From Helicoverpa zea (lineage: Eukaryota; Arthropoda; Insecta; Lepidoptera; Noctuidae): a stretch of 64,000 bases of DNA. How positions within the stretch are numbered: the first letter of the stretch is position 1; the number at the start of each line of letters is the position of its first letter. Below, one piece after another: positions 1 to 10,619 of this stretch. The position numbers were made by a program, and so were the translations under genes. The DNA lies in the NCBI RefSeq assembly GCF_022581195.2, contig NC_061460.1, positions 12,001,501 through 12,065,500 of the forward strand. The letters run 5' to 3'. Under the pieces are notes generated by a model, which was given only the letters and a program-made list of their open reading frames with translations, did no database searches and was not told where the DNA came from.

Positions 1-1490
1 CCATTTTTTTACTCATGCCACTTTATTCGTAATTTGTAAAGATATTGACATCTGAAAGGACTAATAAAGGGAGACTTTTTATTTACCTATTCTTGCTCTT
101 TATCACAGTTTTTATTTGGGCGACAGCATAGCATGACATCTTCCATACTTCCTTGTCTGCCAGTCATTTCACAAGTGAATTTCTTTCACACTAGCCATTC
201 AGCGTTTCTACAGTCAAACTGTACATCTTTACGCATCTACAATTCACGATGAAATTTCGCATCTATTCATATATTTTATGGCCTAGCGGATTTTTGTCGA
301 ACGTTTCAGGCGACACATTCCAAGAAGAAATATTTGTCGCGCGGTTCCAGACGGCAACTTTTTTATCGGTAGTTGCCACGGAAAACAAAATGAATAGCGG
401 AGATGCCTTAACGGAAAATCGCCTAAGAAAGTAGCGCACCAAAATGCGCGGGACGAGGAACGTTACTATTTCCGCCCTTATACGCCTTCTTTGGACCCGA
501 CCATTTTTGGTAATACCAAAAATCTTTGAAAAATGTCTCTAAAGACCCAAACGCCTCGTTAGTTCACTCGTTACTGATTCGTTTATTCATGCTGACAGTA
601 CGAAATTGATATAGAAGATGGTGCCTGACCTATCTGCATTATAGCTTCTCCACTTATATTTCCTTACTCCGTGGTAGTTGTCAATTGTTTCATGTATAAG
701 TATCACACTGCCCCGCGTCATACCCGGGCGTTGTCGTGCGGAAAAGATCGGAAATTATGCTATGTGCAAGCAATGTAACATTGACAAATGCTTAGATAAC
801 GAACAAATACATAAATAAGGCTTCTTAAAAAGACAATTACACTACCTAATACTATGTGAGATCTAGTAGACAACGACTTTTTCTAAAACATTCCACTACA
901 AAAAAAGTCCCCATCGTCTATCACCGTTTCACAAACGGTTCAGCCATTTAAACCACGATTTACTTTTAAAAGGAAACACTAAGTTGTACGGGGAAAAACA
1001 TTGAAGCCACTTAGTACATTTTTGTCTTCTATTTATGTCAAACGGGTATGTCTGTGTGTCCGTGCGATGGCAAATGGTTAGTAGACTTTGCTATTTAAGT
1101 GTAAGGAAATAAGTGGGTGGATTCCACTTTCTTGATAGATCATGTAACGATGTTATGTGAATAAGTACTTGGTAAGTACTTTTTTTGAGGTTTTTAGTAT
1201 TTTAGCGACCGTTGCGAATGAAGACATGATGACAGAATTTTGTGAATGCTCAGGTCAACCGACTCCTAGATAGATAAGTGAGCGTTTATCAATTTGAATA
1301 ATATGGCTAGTTTTTGCGACATTTGTGGTGCGACATTATCTTTTGTAAAAAAAAAAAAACTTTATCTAGTAAGTAAGCGACACTTATCGTCAACTCCACT
1401 CACCTACACTTCTAACCTATTTCGAAAGAACAGAGAAAGAAGATAAAAATACCTTTAAAAAAGTTTCCTATACTTTTTCCTCACTCCACA
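1..1490. other. AT-rich sequence, no gene seen
   Basis: No repeat family, splice-flanked reading frame or RNA gene was recognised. A 61-codon open frame at 249-434 (plus) has no supporting splice site, domain or codon bias and is treated as chance. A run of A lies at about 1350-1361. Confidence 0.6.
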
Positions 1491-1554
1491 AATAGCGCCC
1501 ATAACACTTGGCTCGCTAATACCCGTCGACGTACCAACAGAAGGGTTTATTTAC

Positions 1555-1599
1555 CTCTCCGAGCGGCGCCCGCGCCTCAGTTGTTAAAACGGTACCCAT
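1555..1599 (-). CDS. possible short first coding exon in a GC-rich island
   Basis: The island at about 1545-1640 is much richer in CpG than its surroundings. On the minus strand an ATG at 1599-1597 opens 15 codons that end exactly at a donor, GAG|GTAAAT (exon end 1555, phase 0). An in-frame TAG lies just upstream of the ATG, so it would be a true start. It could be an early exon of the transcript that begins near 15.7 kb, but the upstream acceptor is weak. A plus-strand alternative also exists: an acceptor ending CCTCAG at about 1580 followed by about 19 open codons. The product is not recognised. Fifteen codons are too few to prove coding, so the GC island itself is the safer observation. 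Confidence 0.22.
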
Positions 1600-1679
1600 T
1601 GGCTACCGTGGCTCGCTGGACTAGCCTACATTTTATTTGAGTGACTTGCAGATTGTGGGTATGTGTTGAATGGAAAATA

Positions 1680-2672
1680 ATGGGTTTTTAATTTTAGAAT
1701 TTAGATTAAAATATTTATGAATCGTGGCAAAAGTTACTGATAAAGTCTCTGATAGCATATTAGGAACTTGTCTGACAGATATAAACTATACTATAATTTT
1801 TAAAGTAACCAAGAGTGCTGGAGTGGAAAAAAAATATAAATAACGTATGAATTAGCTTCAAGAATTAGATTTGCATCTGTAAAATATTGGAGGTAAACAA
1901 CTAGAAACATGGTAATAAAATGCAAATCGCATATCATATTTTACCCAAGAAACATATCAAAAATATTAAAATAACCATGCTGAAAGTTACCTTATTTCCA
2001 GAACCTCTATCGTAAATATAAATAACTTTTTCCTTCTCTCAAACTAATCTTTATACACCAAAAGAAAGTAAGTTTTTTTCGCATATAAAACTACGCAGCA
2101 TTTCTTTTATATTTGCCTAAAAATCTCATGACACCGTGAACTGTCTAATGGGACATTCAACGACCACTCAAACTCAGTTTAACAGCCCACTAACTGACTA
2201 ATGCGAATATAAACAAATATACTAACGTCACTTCTAAGTATGTGTGTCTAAAATTAATTAATTCTTATGCGAATTTTGCTAATATAGTGAAAGTTGCTGT
2301 TTGGATTTTATAAAAAAAGCTGTCTGTTTCTCACAGAAAGCCAGGTGTGATATCATTTCTGGCACTCGAAGTTCTCTAGAAATGTAACCAAGGGCAATAG
2401 CTAAATGTTATCCACTCCCATTTTTCAATTTTTTTTCCAATCAGTAGTATAGCGATAGAAGATTTTTTATTAATTTTAAGTGATTCAAATGGAATTATTT
2501 CAAATTGTGTATAATTGAAAGATTAATCGGTAATTGCTGCTGTGGATAGTTGTGTGTAATTGGAAAATTGATAAATGCTTCTGTGAATAATTTAATAGAG
2601 AAAAGCATGCTTGTTTGCTCTACTAATGGCTAGGGTAATTAAATTATTTATTTCTTTCATTTAATACATTAA
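1680..2672. other. AT-rich sequence, no gene seen
   Basis: Nothing recognised on either strand. Confidence 0.6.
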
Positions 2673-3103
2673 GGCGATTATCACACTGCCCCGCATGATG
2701 CAGCGTAGCGCGTGGATGCGTTTTTTTCCGTTGCTTGAAAATGTCTCCGTTTGTATGGAAAACACGCATAGTCCAACACACTGAAAATGCATCCACGCGC
2801 GTTCATGCGGATCACGCGCATACACGCGGAGAAACATGCACCCCCGCGTGTAGGTGCGGGGCGAGACGCAAGGTATGGCACACCGAATCCCGCAGTGACG
2901 CGCGTGATTTTGTATGGGCGTGACGTGTATATTTGAAAATGGATCTCTATGAGAGCCGCCGTGCGTGAATCTACTAAACGCACCTACGCGCGTGAGTGCG
3001 TGAAAAACCCGCACGATGATGCAGATCTGCACTCCCGCAGGAACGCGCGTAGGTGCGTCGACACGCAAGATGCAGCGTGATGCGGGGCAGTGTGAAGATC
3101 ACC
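2673..3103. mobile_element. 431-bp TIR element, PIF/Harbinger-like MITE
   Basis: The ends are inverted repeats starting GGCGATTATCACACTGCCCC (left) and GGTGATCTTCACACTGCCCC (right, reverse complement). They are flanked by TAA on both sides, a 3-bp TWA-type target duplication as expected for PIF/Harbinger elements. The interior is CpG-rich, with many ACGCGCG words and an internal hairpin based on GCACCTACGCGCG. It contains overlapping open frames on several strands but nothing that looks like a transposase, so it is a non-autonomous element. Three relatives lie at 25.3-26.6 kb. Confidence 0.8.
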
Positions 3104-3945
3104 TAAGTCAATAAAATGATTATCATTGTTAAACGAGTATTTTTCAGGAAAGAAATGAGTTCACTTACATTTGATATCAAACACTATCAAATATCTGCCT
3201 GTAAAATTAGTTTTTTAACCATTGGCTAAATAATTCATTCCTGATCATGTTTTTCAAGCTCATTATAACTTAAAACTTTCTTCTCTACATTTAATACCTA
3301 TAAACACGAATAACAGCTAATATAGAATTCCTAATATAAATATTTATATTTCACGAACAGGCTTCGTGCTAACAAATGACTGAGGCACGTGACACGCATA
3401 GGACTGTTTGAAATCATTCAGAGAAATGGTATTTGATGGCAATATGCGTATGCAGTTATAGCTAGAAATATACATATGTCATTTGTTATTATTGATTGAT
3501 ATTTAAATGAAGAGTGTTTTGGTCAAAAGTCGCTATATTCTTACTACTAAATTACTAGATTACAGGTTCAATTTAGGATCGACCGGGACCGGCAAGCTTG
3601 TCAAAACAGCAATTTTACCAAAGAAGACTCAATATAAAAATATTTATGGCAATAATGTAATCAATAAATAATCGTGTCCTTAAGCACTAGTAATTTGATT
3701 AAATTGTTAAGAAAAACATGTGTAGGTTAAGATTAAGGTTCCTTTTGTGACCAAATACCTAAACTTAATTGGATATTAAACTAATTATTCACGTCTTAAA
3801 TTAAATACGTAACCTACATCATCCACTTAGGCAGGTGTCACCGCACCCGTAACGGCAGTTTAACGTTTTTTCCTGAAACCGCGACAAACTACATTCCTAC
3901 GTCTTCCTGTGACGTTAAGCATAGTTACATGAACGCTTATTTTTA
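3104..3945. other. AT-rich sequence, no gene seen
   Basis: Nothing recognised on either strand. Confidence 0.55.
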
Positions 3946-4150
3946 ACTAGCTTCCACTCGCAGCTTCGCCCGTGTCGAGTTCGGTTATATCGCGTTTCCA
4001 AGAGAACTCTTCAAAATTCCAGTATAATAACATAGGATCGTTATTGCTCTATCTCTGTACCAAATTTTGTTGAAATCAGTTCAGTGGTTTAGACGTGAAA
4101 GCGTAAAAGACAGACAGAGTTATTTTCGCATTTATAATATTAGTAGGGAT
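3946..4150 (-). mobile_element. Lep1/Helitron-like element
   Basis: Read on the minus strand it starts CCCTACTAATATTATAAATG, carries the usual middle (around CTGAACTGATTT and AATTTGGTAC) and ends GTGGAAGCTAG. This layout is the common lepidopteran Lep1-type element. There is no coding capacity and no terminal inverted repeat, as expected for a Helitron-like non-autonomous element. Confidence 0.7.
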
Positions 4151-4287
4151 AGAACGGATGCTAGTGGCATCGACGTCAGCCAGTTATCTGCTAGTTAATT
4201 ATTTATCTAGAAGGTGCAAGCGAGCTTGAATAAGATTAACGGGTAATTGAGTTTATGTAAAAGTTGAGATAAAAATCAATTTTAATA

Positions 4288-4332
4288 AATCATTTATAGG
4301 GTGACTGGTAATTAGTGACCCTATAAATGATT
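4288..4332. repeat. short perfect hairpin (15-bp arms)
   Basis: The arms AATCATTTATAGGGT and ACCCTATAAATGATT are exact inverse copies around a 15-nt spacer, and pairing extends inward with one mismatch. It matches no element named elsewhere in the window. It could be a minimal relic of a fold-back element. Confidence 0.7.
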
Positions 4333-4415
4333 CTGTCCATGATTATAAACAAGTTTCCCAAAGAAACTATTTTTTTATTCTCATTAGTTTATTCTAAGGC
4401 CATTTTAGTAGATAT

Positions 4416-4570
4416 GGGCTGCGGGAAGGAGCTCGAAAGAGTTACCGCGGCCCTGGTACATAAAGAGCTAAGAAGGAACATGATGGGTTTAAGTCAGTAA
4501 GAGTCTGACACTCCTTCACGGTGCTAACCCACAGCGGGAGGTGTCATTTGGTGATTTCCCATAAAAAATA
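4416..4570 (+). mobile_element. SINE-like repeat, family C
   Basis: It opens with GGGCTGCGGG, passes through GAGTTACCGCGGCCCTGG and GTCAGTAAGAGTCTGACACT, and ends in CCCACAGCGGGAGG then TCATTTGGTGATTT. The same block recurs at about 21.0, 22.4, 36.5 and 55.7-56.1 kb in both orientations, which shows it is a dispersed element. No protein is encoded. Confidence 0.75.
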
Positions 4571-6087
4571 CTGCTTTCTGCTGCGAATTCGAAGTCGATA
4601 CCTCAGACTATAAATTAATTGGAATGTCACCAAGCTACTCATTTACTTAATTAGATTTTGCTGATTCTGGCATATGAACGAACTAATATACCAAACTGGT
4701 ATTACGTACACGTGGTTAACACTACCTTGGGGTCAATAACCGGAGCGGAACTTTACAAAAAGCTTTTTAACAGTAGGTAAGTAACTGATTTATTCGTTAA
4801 GGTTCTCTGTTAAGAAGCAGTTACTTAGCTCTCAAGTATATTTATGTAATCTTTTTACTATTTTTTTGAAGATTTTTAAAATTTCACCTTTAAGGAATAC
4901 CTATGCATTTTTCATATTTATGTATACAAGGTGTTGATTTGCATTTGTGCCATAGTTCAGGAGGAGGACATACAATACGTAAATAATCGATTGGAATTAC
5001 AGTAGATGGGAAATAACTAATATGCACTGCTTTTTTTGTCATTGTAAAGTCGTGGTATTTCCGAAGTAATCCAATTTTATGAATGAAATTTATGAGTGAT
5101 CGTTGCGTATGCTTTGTGTTTGCGTTTGTGTGAGGGCGCAGCACGGTTTTAAGGCCATTAACACACGCGCCAAGTTTAAATAAGGCTAGATGACATTTAC
5201 GGAATTCCGAAAAAAAATTAAAGAAAAAAAATTACGTACCAATTTTTTTATTGATTTGGGTCGAGAATCATTAGCATAATTACCTCCTTGAATATGGCAC
5301 GGATGCAAATCAACAGCTTGTATTGTTGAAAATTATCACTTTATTAAATCAATAATTTTTGACATCTAACCAATTTTTAATAAAAACTTTATTATTTATA
5401 ACAGATATTAAAATTATCCAAAAGATGTTAGTATACAAATTACTAAATCAGTATGTTAGTAGGTACATATATTATGTGAAATTCATTCTGCATATAAAAA
5501 AGTGTGTCATGCATTTTATTAGTTCCTATAATTTGTTTAAAATATAATAATATTCATAATGAGCCAAAAAACACTTCCTCTGATAAATGATTTTTTAACC
5601 AACTTCCCATAAAAGAGGCGTTTCTGAATTCTGATATTAGCATTTTTACGAAATCCAATAAGTTTCATCTTTTTCGATTTACTTAACTATAACTGCTGGA
5701 AATATACCTAAGTTAACAAAAAATAACCGTTATTTTTACGATAGCTATAACCGTTTTAAAACAAATAACGTTATTAACTATTTACACAACATTATATGCG
5801 CAGTTTTTAAATCAACAACTTTCACACGCGATCCAAGTTCAGATAATTATTAATATCACAATAATCTTAATGGAAAATTATAATTTTTCAATTCTATGGT
5901 GATTCTGGGAAAGATGGAATATTATGACCACTGCACTGACAAAGGTTAATTAAAAAAGTTATGGGATATCCGTTATTTATAGAAATTTCTAAATACCTAC
6001 GTACCTATTAGTTATAATAGTTACGTTATGTATTTTCATCAAAAGGCCTTACAAGGGCTAGAGGCTTGGAAAAAAAGAGAATATGCT
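4571..6087. other. AT-rich sequence, no gene seen
   Basis: Open frames at 4890-5144 (minus) and 5359-5547 (plus) have no splice or domain support. No repeat was recognised. Confidence 0.55.
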
Positions 6088-6236
6088 TACTAACCGTCAG
6101 TTGCACAAAGCGCCATTCAAGTTAAAGCTTCATTAAATCTATTGCTGACACTTTTTACCTTGTCGACAAAGAAAGAGTCAGCAATAGATTTAAAGAAGCT
6201 TTAACTTTAATAGGGCTTTGTGCAACTGACAGTAAG
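6088..6236. mobile_element. fold-back MITE (CAGTTGCACAAAG family)
   Basis: The ends TAACCGTCAGTTGCACAAAG and CTTTGTGCAACTGACAGTAA are inverted. The interior is also nearly palindromic around a short centre, so the whole element can fold into one long hairpin. A second copy lies at 17919-18048. The flanking TA suggests a Tc1/mariner-type target. Confidence 0.75.
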
Positions 6237-6360
6237 CCTACTAAAATAAAATACGCCCACTGGACTTAAGTCCACACGCATTTTGGAGCCCTTTCTTGTA
6301 ACTCTTTTATTCCCGCAGCTGAGTAGGTACTTTTTACCCATATACGAACAATTACTGTAA

Positions 6361-6555
6361 CAGCCTTTTTATCGTCCCACTGCTAGGCACAGGCCTCCTC
6401 TCACACGTAGAAGGATTGAGCATTCGGCACCACGCTTGCTGAATGCGGGTTGGTGATTTCAGACTATATAGTCCAGGTTTCCTCAAGATGTTTTCCTTTA
6501 CCTTTTTATCAGCCGTTGGTGTCCAAGATATACTTAGAAAGTATATACGAACAAC
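6361..6555 (-). mobile_element. SINE with LINE-derived tail, family B
   Basis: On the minus strand the 3' part reads like the C-terminus of an RTE-like LINE (residues EEACA, a stop, then QWDDKKA). It is joined upstream to the same ATATCTTGGACACC block found in the middle of the tRNA-headed SINEs at 46 and 50 kb. It is therefore a chimaera of a SINE body and a LINE tail. The tRNA-like head is missing, so this copy is truncated. Confidence 0.6.
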
Positions 6556-6907
6556 TAATTACTCAAGTAATTAAACTATTACTACTATTAGTTAGAAAAA
6601 AATACTCTAAACTAGTTTGAACTCTGCCACCAGTGAAACTAACGAGGAGAGACTTAAGTTCTCCACAATCGGTTATTGTTTTTCTGCATATCACGATTCT
6701 CACAGCCCACTTTACACAACTACAATGATTCAGGTTTTAATTATCAAAATTAAAATTAGCAATGTGAAGTACTTAGAATTTGTAGCGCGAATTTGGATGA
6801 AATACTGTGCACTATAGGATTTTTGGGTTGAGAAAGTTATTTGCTATCTTACTAGAGTAATTTGTCTTTAGGTGCATAGATTATGATTAAATGGCACAAA
6901 ACAATCG

Positions 6908-7059
6908 CCGTCTTACCACAAAAACTTTTTAACGTCAGTTTAAGACTTGTCTAAAAAAATGTCAAATTATGACGTTGACATATTATGGTTCATTTTGGAG
7001 CCACATTTTTTTAGACAAGTGTAAAACAGTGGTTAAAGTTTTTGTAGTAAGGCCATCGG
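6908..7059. mobile_element. fold-back MITE
   Basis: The inverted arms contain TTACCACAAAAACTTT and AAAGTTTTTGTAGTAA, and further in ACTTGTCTAAAAAAATG and CATTTTTTTAGACAAGT. The whole 150 bp is a long imperfect hairpin. No coding capacity. Confidence 0.7.
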
Positions 7060-7510
7060 TCTTTATCAAATTATGAATTTGTATGTCTGATTTTAGTTTT
7101 AAAAGTTCAAAAATTATAAATAAGTCAAATAGTATAATAACATTGTGTAATAAGCAAAATATGCTGTTAAGGCCTCTCTTTTGTTCAAGTGACAATCTTA
7201 TAAAAAAGAGGACTTGTTAAAATAATATCGTAAACCATAACAATACCAATAAAAACAGCAGCAAACTCCATATAAGAACAAATCATAACGGAGTCAAAAC
7301 AACACAACAAATAAACACCTATTTACAGCAAAAACGCATTAAAAAGAACCGATTTTATAACGTAACTGTAACGGTTATTTGCCCATAAGTTACTTGTAAA
7401 TAACTGTTACTTGCCGGGAGATGTTACTTTCACTCTGGACAGCACATGTTACTACAAGTGAACTAATCAATCATGCCATACTTAACTACGGATCAGGGCT
7501 TAGAGTAATC
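7060..7510. other. AT-rich sequence, no gene seen
   Basis: Nothing recognised. Confidence 0.5.
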
Positions 7511-7973
7511 GCACACTGAAGACTAAATAGTCGGCCGACAGTTGCGCCGATAGTAAGCAAAAAAAAAACGGTTGTCTGTAAAGTCGGTTTACTGACGATA
7601 GTCGAACGTGACAACGTCATAAGAAATTGATCGTCAGATGTCGAACGCTGCCGAAAGCGGAGGCCGATCGTGCCTCTTTGTCGCTTGTTGCGTGCTCTCG
7701 CTTGCACTTCAAGCCTTAAACGGAACGCCTCAGAGCGTGGTAACGCCGCATGAGTCATGTTTTTTCGTGCGTGCAGCCGGCTTCATCGATTTATAAGACG
7801 TTGTCACGTCAAAATGATAAAAATAATCAGTGTCACAATTAAAGTGTTCAGTCGGTCTGATACCGGCTAAATACCTGATCTTTATAATATGCGCACTGTC
7901 ATTCATTTTCTAACTGATTTATGAGCCCAAACAAACTTGGGCTTGATTCGCCGACTAAATGTTTGCAGTGTGC
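7511..7973. mobile_element. TIR element (GCACACTG...TAGTCGGC family), carrying an insert
   Basis: The ends GCACACTG...AGTCGGCCGACAG and, on the other strand, GCACACTGCAAAC...TAGTCGGCG match the TIRs of the element at 59804-60069 and the single end at 9887-9946. The left arm of the large inverted duplication (7561-7811) lies inside it, so this element was probably the older host of that insertion. Confidence 0.6.
7561..7811 (-). repeat. left arm of a 250-bp inverted duplication
   Basis: The reverse complement matches 8554-8803 at roughly 95 percent by eye. Both copies run from TGACGTGACAACGTCTTATA to a block ending GACAACCG followed by a run of T. Both contain a 60-odd-codon open frame, but most differences between the copies change the amino acid, so this is not a protein under constraint. 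The T-run suits a Pol III-type end or an A-rich tail on the opposite strand. The family is not identified. Confidence 0.75.
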
Positions 7974-8135
7974 TGGGTAGTCTTAGCATAAGTTTTTGCT
8001 GCAAGGAGTCGTTAACGGTATAGTTTTACTATCGATAAATAATGCGTTGATTAGAATAGTTTATTTGGGTGGTTATGGTAAGTATAGTTATGTTAAGTTT
8101 ACACTGGGTTTGAAGGGTTACTTTTTAAAAATTTT

Positions 8136-8425
8136 TAGGGTTCCGTACGCAAAGGGTAAAACGGGACCCTATTGTTTTCACTCTTCTGTCCGTCCGTCCG
8201 TCTGTCACCAGGCTATATCTCATGAACCGAGATATAGAGAGCTGGAATTTTCACAGATGATCTATTTATTGTTGCCGCTATAACGACAAATACTGAAAAC
8301 TAGAATTAAATAAATATTTTGGGGGGCTCCCATACAACAAACGTGATTTTTTTTGTCCATTTTATAAATAATGGTACGGAACCCTTCGTGCGCTAGTTCG
8401 AGTCGCACTTGGCCGGTTTTTTTTT
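8136..8425 (-). mobile_element. lepidopteran dispersed repeat (GGGTTCCGTAC family)
   Basis: It is bounded by TAGGGTTCCGTAC and GGTACGGAACCCT, then ACTTGGCCGGTTTTTTTTT. It contains the GTCCGTCCGTCCGTCTGTC microsatellite and the CTCCCATACAACAAACGTG block. A second copy in the opposite orientation lies at 12031-12328. On the minus strand the start (CCGGCCAAGTGCGAG, then AGGGTTCCGTACC) is faintly tRNA-like, which is only an inference. Confidence 0.75.
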
Positions 8426-8553
8426 CTTGATTTTGTGCTGACTAGATATGAAGCAAAATATTCTGAGTTTTGGTCTTACCGTGGAGAGGATAACGAGGCC
8501 ATGTGTTTCGCAAAAGTGTAGAAAACAAAACTGAACCAATCGAAGTATTTTTT

Positions 8554-8803
8554 TGACGTGACAACGTCTTATAAATCGATGGAGCCGGCTGCACGCACGA
8601 AAAAACATGACTCATGCGGAGTTACCTCGCTCTGAGGCGTTCCGTTTAAGGCTTGAAGTGCAAGCGAGAGCACGCAACGAGCAACAAAGAGGCACGATCG
8701 GCCTCCGCGTTCGGCAACGTTCGACATCTGACGATCAATTTCTTATAAAGTTGTCACGTTCGACTATCGTCAGTATTCCGACTTTACAGACAACCGTTTT
8801 TTT
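8554..8803 (+). repeat. right arm of a 250-bp inverted duplication
   Basis: Partner of 7561-7811, separated by 742 bp that include the repeat at 8136-8425. The arm ends at GACAACCGTTTTTTT and runs directly into another repeat tail (CTAGCCATTTTCCCGC). Confidence 0.75.
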
Positions 8804-8805
8804 CA

Positions 8806-8935
8806 AAACTAGCCATTTTCCCGCTGTTTGATCCGCGTCCCATGAGAACTACTGCTCGTACCGCGATGAGATATAGCTTATTTTACTCGGGAAGAGTGTA
8901 GCTTTCCAACAATGAAATAATTTACAAATATCAAC
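8806..8935 (+). repeat. degraded dispersed repeat
   Basis: It contains GCCATTTTCCCGC, then TACTCGGGAAGAGTGTA and TCTAACA/TCCAACAATGAAAT-type words, also present at 44876-45030. It resembles the 3' half of a Lep1-like element on the plus strand. Confidence 0.5.
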
Positions 8936-9886
8936 TTAATTTGCTTATTCATTTGGTCTCAGTGTATATGGCCCAGGATATTTGCTAACAAACTCTGAAA
9001 GCTGTCAAGGACAATATCATAAAAAGTCGATTATTTATTTATTTAAGTACAAGCAATCAATCGTCAGTAATGATGTAACCGGAACATTACAATCGTATTT
9101 AACGGCAGTTCAACTGACGAAATGCTGTGCAATTCGCTGTTAATTGAAGTTATGTCAACAGACTTTATGGTGGATTTGTAATCGTTTAAGGTTATAATTA
9201 TTAATAGCATTTTCTATCTATCTGTAATAACTGATCACCGTGGATCCACCCGTTTCTCTAGGGAACGACTTCCTACACCTAGATGAATAGTAACTTTATG
9301 TCCTTTGTCAGATTCTAGCCTAGACTCTCTGGTTTTGTTTCAAATTTTATGTAAAGCAGTTCAGAAGTTTTGGCGTGAAAGCATGAAATACAGACAAACA
9401 GGACAAGCTTACAAATAGTTTATTTTTCCTATTTCCTTAGAAAACTAGTACCCCTATCCCTTCTCTGTAGGAGGGAAGGGCATACCTTGCAGTGTGACCA
9501 TAAAAATTCTGAAGACTATCGAAGTATTATTCGTCGAAGTCGCAGGCAAAATTCAGTACAGTTATAATCCATCCAGAATTGTGACACGTTTCATATCCAG
9601 CCATTACAGGCATTAAAATGCTTGCAGCACCACCAAAGGTAATATTATAGTTATGCTTAATCCGATGTGCAGTCAATATCAATGCTAGCTTTGACTTGCG
9701 ACTTTCTTTGCATACAAAAAGTAACCCCATTTAGTAGTAGATTATTGCATGATAATATTGTTACGTCATTGCATAAGTGCGAAAATATTTTAGGTCGTTG
9801 AAGGTAAGGTAAGATAGGTTCACTTATTGGTTCTAATAATAATGCTTGGATTCTATGACATCATACATATTATGAACGCTAAAAGT
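8936..9886. other. no gene seen; a Lep1-like fragment near 9340-9400
   Basis: The phrase GCAGTTCAGAAGTTTTGGCG resembles the middle of the element at 3946-4150. The rest is AT-rich. A 67-codon frame at 9527-9730 (minus) is unsupported. Confidence 0.45.
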
Positions 9887-9946
9887 ACTCACACTACAAG
9901 CTTTTAGTCGGCCGATAGTTTGATTGGGCTCATAAATCAATATGAG
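9887..9946. repeat. solo end of the GCACACTG/TAGTCGGC MITE
   Basis: CACACTACAAGCTTTTAGTC followed by GGCCGATAG and GGGCTCATAAATCA matches the right end of 7511-7973 in reverse. No partner end was found nearby. Confidence 0.5.
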
Positions 9947-10437
9947 GATGAATAATAGTAAGTTTAGTCTGCAGCTTGCTAGAGCACTCTTAAGGTTTCC
10001 AATTACTTAAAAGTTCCTAGAATTGGTCAAGGAATCTAATAATATAAAACAAAGTTTTATATATTTGTCCAAATCAGACCGTCTCGTTACCCTATCTCAA
10101 GTTTATCTGTAGTTTATCTTCAAGATTCAAATTCATACAGGATTAAAACTCTTTCAAATAATTGGACACAACTTGAAACCTGAACTTTATAAGCATTTGA
10201 AAATAAACTTTACAACTTGAGTTATAAGTGCGGAAATCGTTAGAATTTTTACATAAATTTTATTACAAGAGACAGGAAATTATGGAAACTGTATTACATA
10301 AGGTCTGTTTGTAATTACTAATTAGTTATGTATTTATTCATGGTTAGAGATGGACTTTGGCCGTGTTAAATCTTTTAGTATCTAGATCGGTAATCTGGTA
10401 GGAAAACGAAATGATTAACAACCTTTCTGACACAATC

Positions 10438-10619
10438 GTTGTCGTTACGGGTAGTCAGAAGCCAGTAAGTCTGACACTAGTCCAAGGGGTATCGGGGTGC
10501 CCGGGTAACTGGGTTGAGGAGGTCAGATAGGCAGTCGCTTCTTGGAAAGCACTGAAATTCCGCTGAATCCGGTTAGACTGGACCCCAACATAGTTGGGAA
10601 AAGGCTCGGAGGATGATGA
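10438..10619 (+). mobile_element. tRNA-headed SINE, family A, 5' truncated
   Basis: The 3' two thirds of the element: CGTTACGGGTAGTCAGAAGC, GGTAACTGGGTTGAGGAGG, CATAGTTGGGAAAAGGCTCG, then a GGATGATGAC tail. Compared with the copy at 30136-30292 it lacks a few bases just before GACCCC. The tRNA-like head is absent. Confidence 0.85.

Noticed and set aside
2661..3068. 135-codon minus-strand frame
   Set aside because: Inside the same MITE family at 2673-3103.
7486..8831. Similar 60-codon proteins in inverted arms, suggesting a duplicated gene
   Set aside because: Between the arms, amino-acid changing differences clearly outnumber silent ones, so there is no sign of selection on a protein.
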